From Chrysomallon squamiferum (Eukaryota > Mollusca > Gastropoda > Neomphalida > Peltospiridae), in assembly GCA_012295275.1 (NCBI GenBank), contig CM022670.1, positions 12,017,083 to 12,069,582 of the forward strand: a DNA stretch of 52,500 bases, given 5' to 3'. Position numbers and translations under genes: made by a program. Positions 50,608 through 52,500 of the stretch are shown piece after piece. Each line of letters opens with the position of its first letter. The first letter of the stretch is position 1. Below the pieces are notes generated by a model. That model was not told the DNA's origin. It was given only the letters and a program-made list of their open reading frames with translations, and made no database searches.

Positions 50608-52419
50608 ATAATAATAATACGAAAAAAAAAAAAAAATAAAATAAAATAAAAATAAATAAATAAATAAATAATAATACAAAGTAAGGAGAAAGAGAACAAA
50701 AAATAACATTTCTAGAATTAAGTATAACACAATAACAACGATTATTACATTAACTGTAATGCCATGATAAAGTAAAAGAAGTAATAGACGACTTACCTGC
50801 TTTCATGTACATCATATACTGCTCAGCACAATTAAATCTGATGCCGTCGATTTCAAATTGAGCTGGATGATGCTGACTGAAAGGCGATTCTTTACCAAAA
50901 AACAAAATATATTCTTCTTTAACTTCAGATTTTTCACATTTTGTGTCCTCTTCATAAAGTTTATTTCGAACCTCTGTAATAATTTCTCCCAGCAGATTCT
51001 TTCCATTCCATTTACTACGGTCTCTGGCTTCAGGCGCCTGTTTACTCAGACCAATGCCCCAGATGCAGTCATGAGGATTACATTCCACAAAATGTTTGGG
51101 GTACGTTTCAAGTAATATTTTCTTTAGATGTGGATTTTGCGAAAACTGAAATCAAATACAGAAACAAAGAAATATAACAGAAGTGATATACAAGAATAAT
51201 AATAATTTAAAATTAAATAATAAATCTGTATATAAAATGAAAGGTCAAAAGAAATAAATTACATCTGATAAACATTCATGTTTTATATATATAAGACAGA
51301 ATTTTAAATTTATTAAATATTGCATAATATTGGTTTGCTGGTCATTTTTTATCTTTCATAAAAATATTCTGTTTTATATCTTTGATGCTGTATTGTAAAT
51401 CTATATTTGTGGTAGAATTAGTTGCGTGTTTATGTTTAGATGAATTATTAATAATTTAAAAAGACTGTTTAATTTGTGAAATCTACAACCTTTTCTTCAG
51501 TTGCACGTTTTACAACATCCCGAGCTTTTTCCATCCAAATGTCCATGTCAAAGTTTCTAACTTGTCTTCCAAGACGTTTTTGAATTCCTGGTTCAGTAGC
51601 TTCGAGAATTTCTTGTTTTATTTCTTCGTCATGGAATGTAACTGTAATTAGTCATCGTAATGCATTATGTATATGTGTTTGTTTATATATATATATATCA
51701 TAAATACAAAATAAATAAATAGATAAATTATAGTAGATTCCTTTTCTTCCTTTTATAACAAAAAATCAAATTAAAACAAAAACAAAAAAATTGTATAGCT
51801 ATAAAACACAACTCAGACTATACAGTCCAAGAGTTTGTAACATCGATTTTCATGTGGTTAAGAAAAAAAAAAAAAAAAAAAAAATAATACGAAAAAAACA
51901 AACAAATAAAATAAAATAAAAATAAATAAATAAATAAATAATAATACAAAGTAAGGAGAAAGAGAACAAAAAATAACATTTCTAGAATTAAGTATAACAA
52001 CACAATAACAACGATTATTACATTAACTGTAATGCCATGATAAAGTAAAAGAAGTAATAGACGACTTACCTGCTTTCATGTACATCATATACTGCTCAGC
52101 ACAATTAAATCTGATGCCGTCGATTTCAAATTGAGCTGGATGATGCTGACTGAAAGGCGATTCTTTACCAAAAAACAAAATATATTCTTCTTTAACTTCA
52201 GATTTTTCACATTTTGTGTCCTCTTCATAAAAGTTTATTTCGAACCTCTGTAATAATTTCTCCCAGCAGATTCTTTCCATTCCATTTACTACGGTCTCTG
52301 GCTTCAGGCGCCTGTTTACTCAGACCAATGCCCCAGATGCAGTCATGAGGATTACATTCCACAAAATGTTTGGGGTACGTTCTAAGTAATATTTTCTTTA
52401 GATGTGGATTTTGTGAAAA
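43044..52419 (-). CDS. Poly-NADAR gene E: at least seven tandem NADAR domains (5' end outside window)
   Basis: Exons in transcript order: 52,419-52,070, 51,641-51,490, 51,145-50,797, 50,360-50,209, 49,864-49,516, 49,092-48,940, 48,596-48,248, 47,808-47,657, 47,312-46,964, 46,523-46,372, 46,027-45,678, 45,232-45,081, 44,736-44,244, 43,751-43,600 and 43,271-43,044 (stop after LNDKKQ). Hybrid exons start in phase 0 and end in phase 1 (GTAAGT donor); 152-nt exons restore phase 0. Each 501-nt cycle encodes 167 aa: FSQNPHLKKILL, CNPHDCIWGIGL, KWNGKNLLGEI, a ~15-residue linker (YEEDTKCEKSEVKEEY), ILFFGKESPFSQHH, FNCAEQY, then LGRQVRNFDMDIW. With intact frames the window holds 1,292 codons. No stop, start or promoter block separates the domains. 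Three exons have one extra base in a homopolymer. The catalytic-region motifs are intact in every repeat; the activity of a chain is unknown. Confidence 0.85.
44244..44736 (-). other. Hybrid exon with long linker (fusion intermediate)
   Basis: This 493-nt exon of gene E joins the end of one NADAR domain (KLYDEERKCEIMENKSDQM) to the start of the next through a 63-residue linker. The linker parallels the N-tail of gene C (NRNCEIMENNLMG, then NRNQNRKS, then HSKSEVK). The other hybrid exons have only a ~15-residue linker. The simplest reading is a last-exon to first-exon fusion, later trimmed between two KCE/SKSE-like points before the unit was amplified. Confidence 0.8.
45452..45538. repeat. Long poly(A) tract in an intron of gene E
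   Basis: About 86 A. Other units have 0 to ~28 A followed by AAAT/AAT repeats at the same place, so this is an expansion of a unit-internal A-tract. Confidence 0.9.
45678..46027 (-). other. Hybrid exon of gene E with a 1-base insertion
   Basis: 350 nt rather than 349: the T-run at 45,999-46,003 has five T where other units have four. The frame would shift just after FSQNPHLKK and break the downstream CNPHDCIWGIGL part unless the base is an assembly error. Confidence 0.8.
48940..49092 (-). other. Middle exon of gene E with a 1-base insertion
   Basis: 153 nt rather than 152: five T at 48,941-48,945 against four elsewhere, just inside the donor end (the codons for EEK). This alters the phase of the junction to the next hybrid exon. 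Confidence 0.8.
52070..52419 (-). other. First hybrid exon in the window, with a 1-base insertion
   Basis: 350 nt rather than 349: CATAAAAG at 52,227-52,233 where other units read CATAAAG. The shift falls between EVRNKL and YEEDTK, that is, in the linker between two domains. Confidence 0.8.
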
Positions 52420-52500
52420 CTGAAATCAAATACAGAAACAAAGAAATATAACAGAAGTGATATACAAGAATAATAATAATTTAAAATTAAATAATAAATC

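Larger units (their letters stand above)
44190..52500. repeat. Tandem array of ~1.28-kb units within gene E
   Basis: Hybrid-exon frames recur at spacings of 1,286, 1,284, 1,268, 1,281 and 1,273 bp. Exons and introns are nearly identical by eye; the main differences are A-tract and TA-tract lengths. Intron variants (GTTTATATATATATATATC or GTTTCTATATATATATC) follow the order type 1, 2, 1, 1, 2, 1 from left to right, suggesting a three-unit higher-order period of ~3.84 kb. The array continues beyond the right edge. Confidence 0.95.

Noticed and set aside
45739-51115. Recurrent 85-codon plus-strand frames (MSWMMLTERRFF...) in each array unit
   Set aside because: They lie exactly antisense to the NADAR hybrid exons and recur only because the unit recurs; the minus-strand frames have clear domain motifs and splice signals.
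45408-52003. Phe/Tyr/Leu-rich minus-strand frames just downstream of each hybrid exon
   Set aside because: They cover intronic A-tracts and AAT repeats read in reverse; hydrophobicity comes from poly(T), not a membrane protein.

Overview
The window is eukaryotic, intron-containing, AT-rich DNA with very dense microsatellites: (CT)n, (CATA)n, (TAG)n, (AAT)n, (AAAAT)n, (TG/TA)n and long A-tracts. It has few coding exons per kilobase, DNA-transposon relics and an intronless RING/B-box TRIM gene. This fits a lophotrochozoan animal, most likely a mollusc, and the repeat texture resembles a cephalopod. That assignment is an inference from sequence texture and was not checked against a database.

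Layout. (1) Bases 1-333 (+) hold the 3' end of an unrecognised coding sequence. (2) About 334-19,970 is a gene desert of simple repeats, including a 49-bp perfect tandem duplication and a ~290-bp inverted repeat pair 2.6 kb apart. (3) 20,000-21,754 (+) is a complete single-exon TRIM-type protein of 584 aa (RING, two B-boxes, coiled coil, NHL-like end), with an ISRE-like motif just upstream of its ATG. (4) From 24,464 to the right edge, all on the minus strand, lies a cluster of NADAR-domain (YbiA-like N-glycosidase superfamily) genes that I reconstructed exon by exon.

The NADAR cluster has five loci, named C, A, D, B and E from left to right. C, A and B are single-domain, three-exon genes: an exon with an Asn/Lys/Ser-rich N-tail and the FNCAEQ motif, a 152-nt exon with LGR.VRNFD, and an exon with CNP.D.IWGIGL. 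D has two domains and looks degenerate. E is the striking one. It is a poly-NADAR gene in which the last exon of one domain is joined in frame to the first exon of the next, giving a 349-nt hybrid exon. This alternates with a 152-nt exon in a ~1.28-kb tandem unit. Seven complete domains and part of an eighth lie in the window (1,292 codons if all frames are intact), and the gene runs off the right edge. Each repeat encodes 167 aa.

How it arose. The hybrid exon at 44,244-44,736 still carries a linker like the N-terminal tail of the single-domain genes. It therefore looks like an intermediate: two adjacent genes fused by loss of the intergenic stop, 3' flank, promoter and start; the linker then shortened; and the unit amplified. 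Paralogous empty sites date several mobile elements: a hAT-like MITE with a perfect 8-bp target duplication in C, Tigger/pogo-like MITEs in both D units, and a TIR-bearing insert in intron 1 of A and B. The biochemical role is known only at family level (N-glycosidase on riboflavin intermediates; removal of ADP-ribose from guanine). What a chain of NADAR domains does is open.
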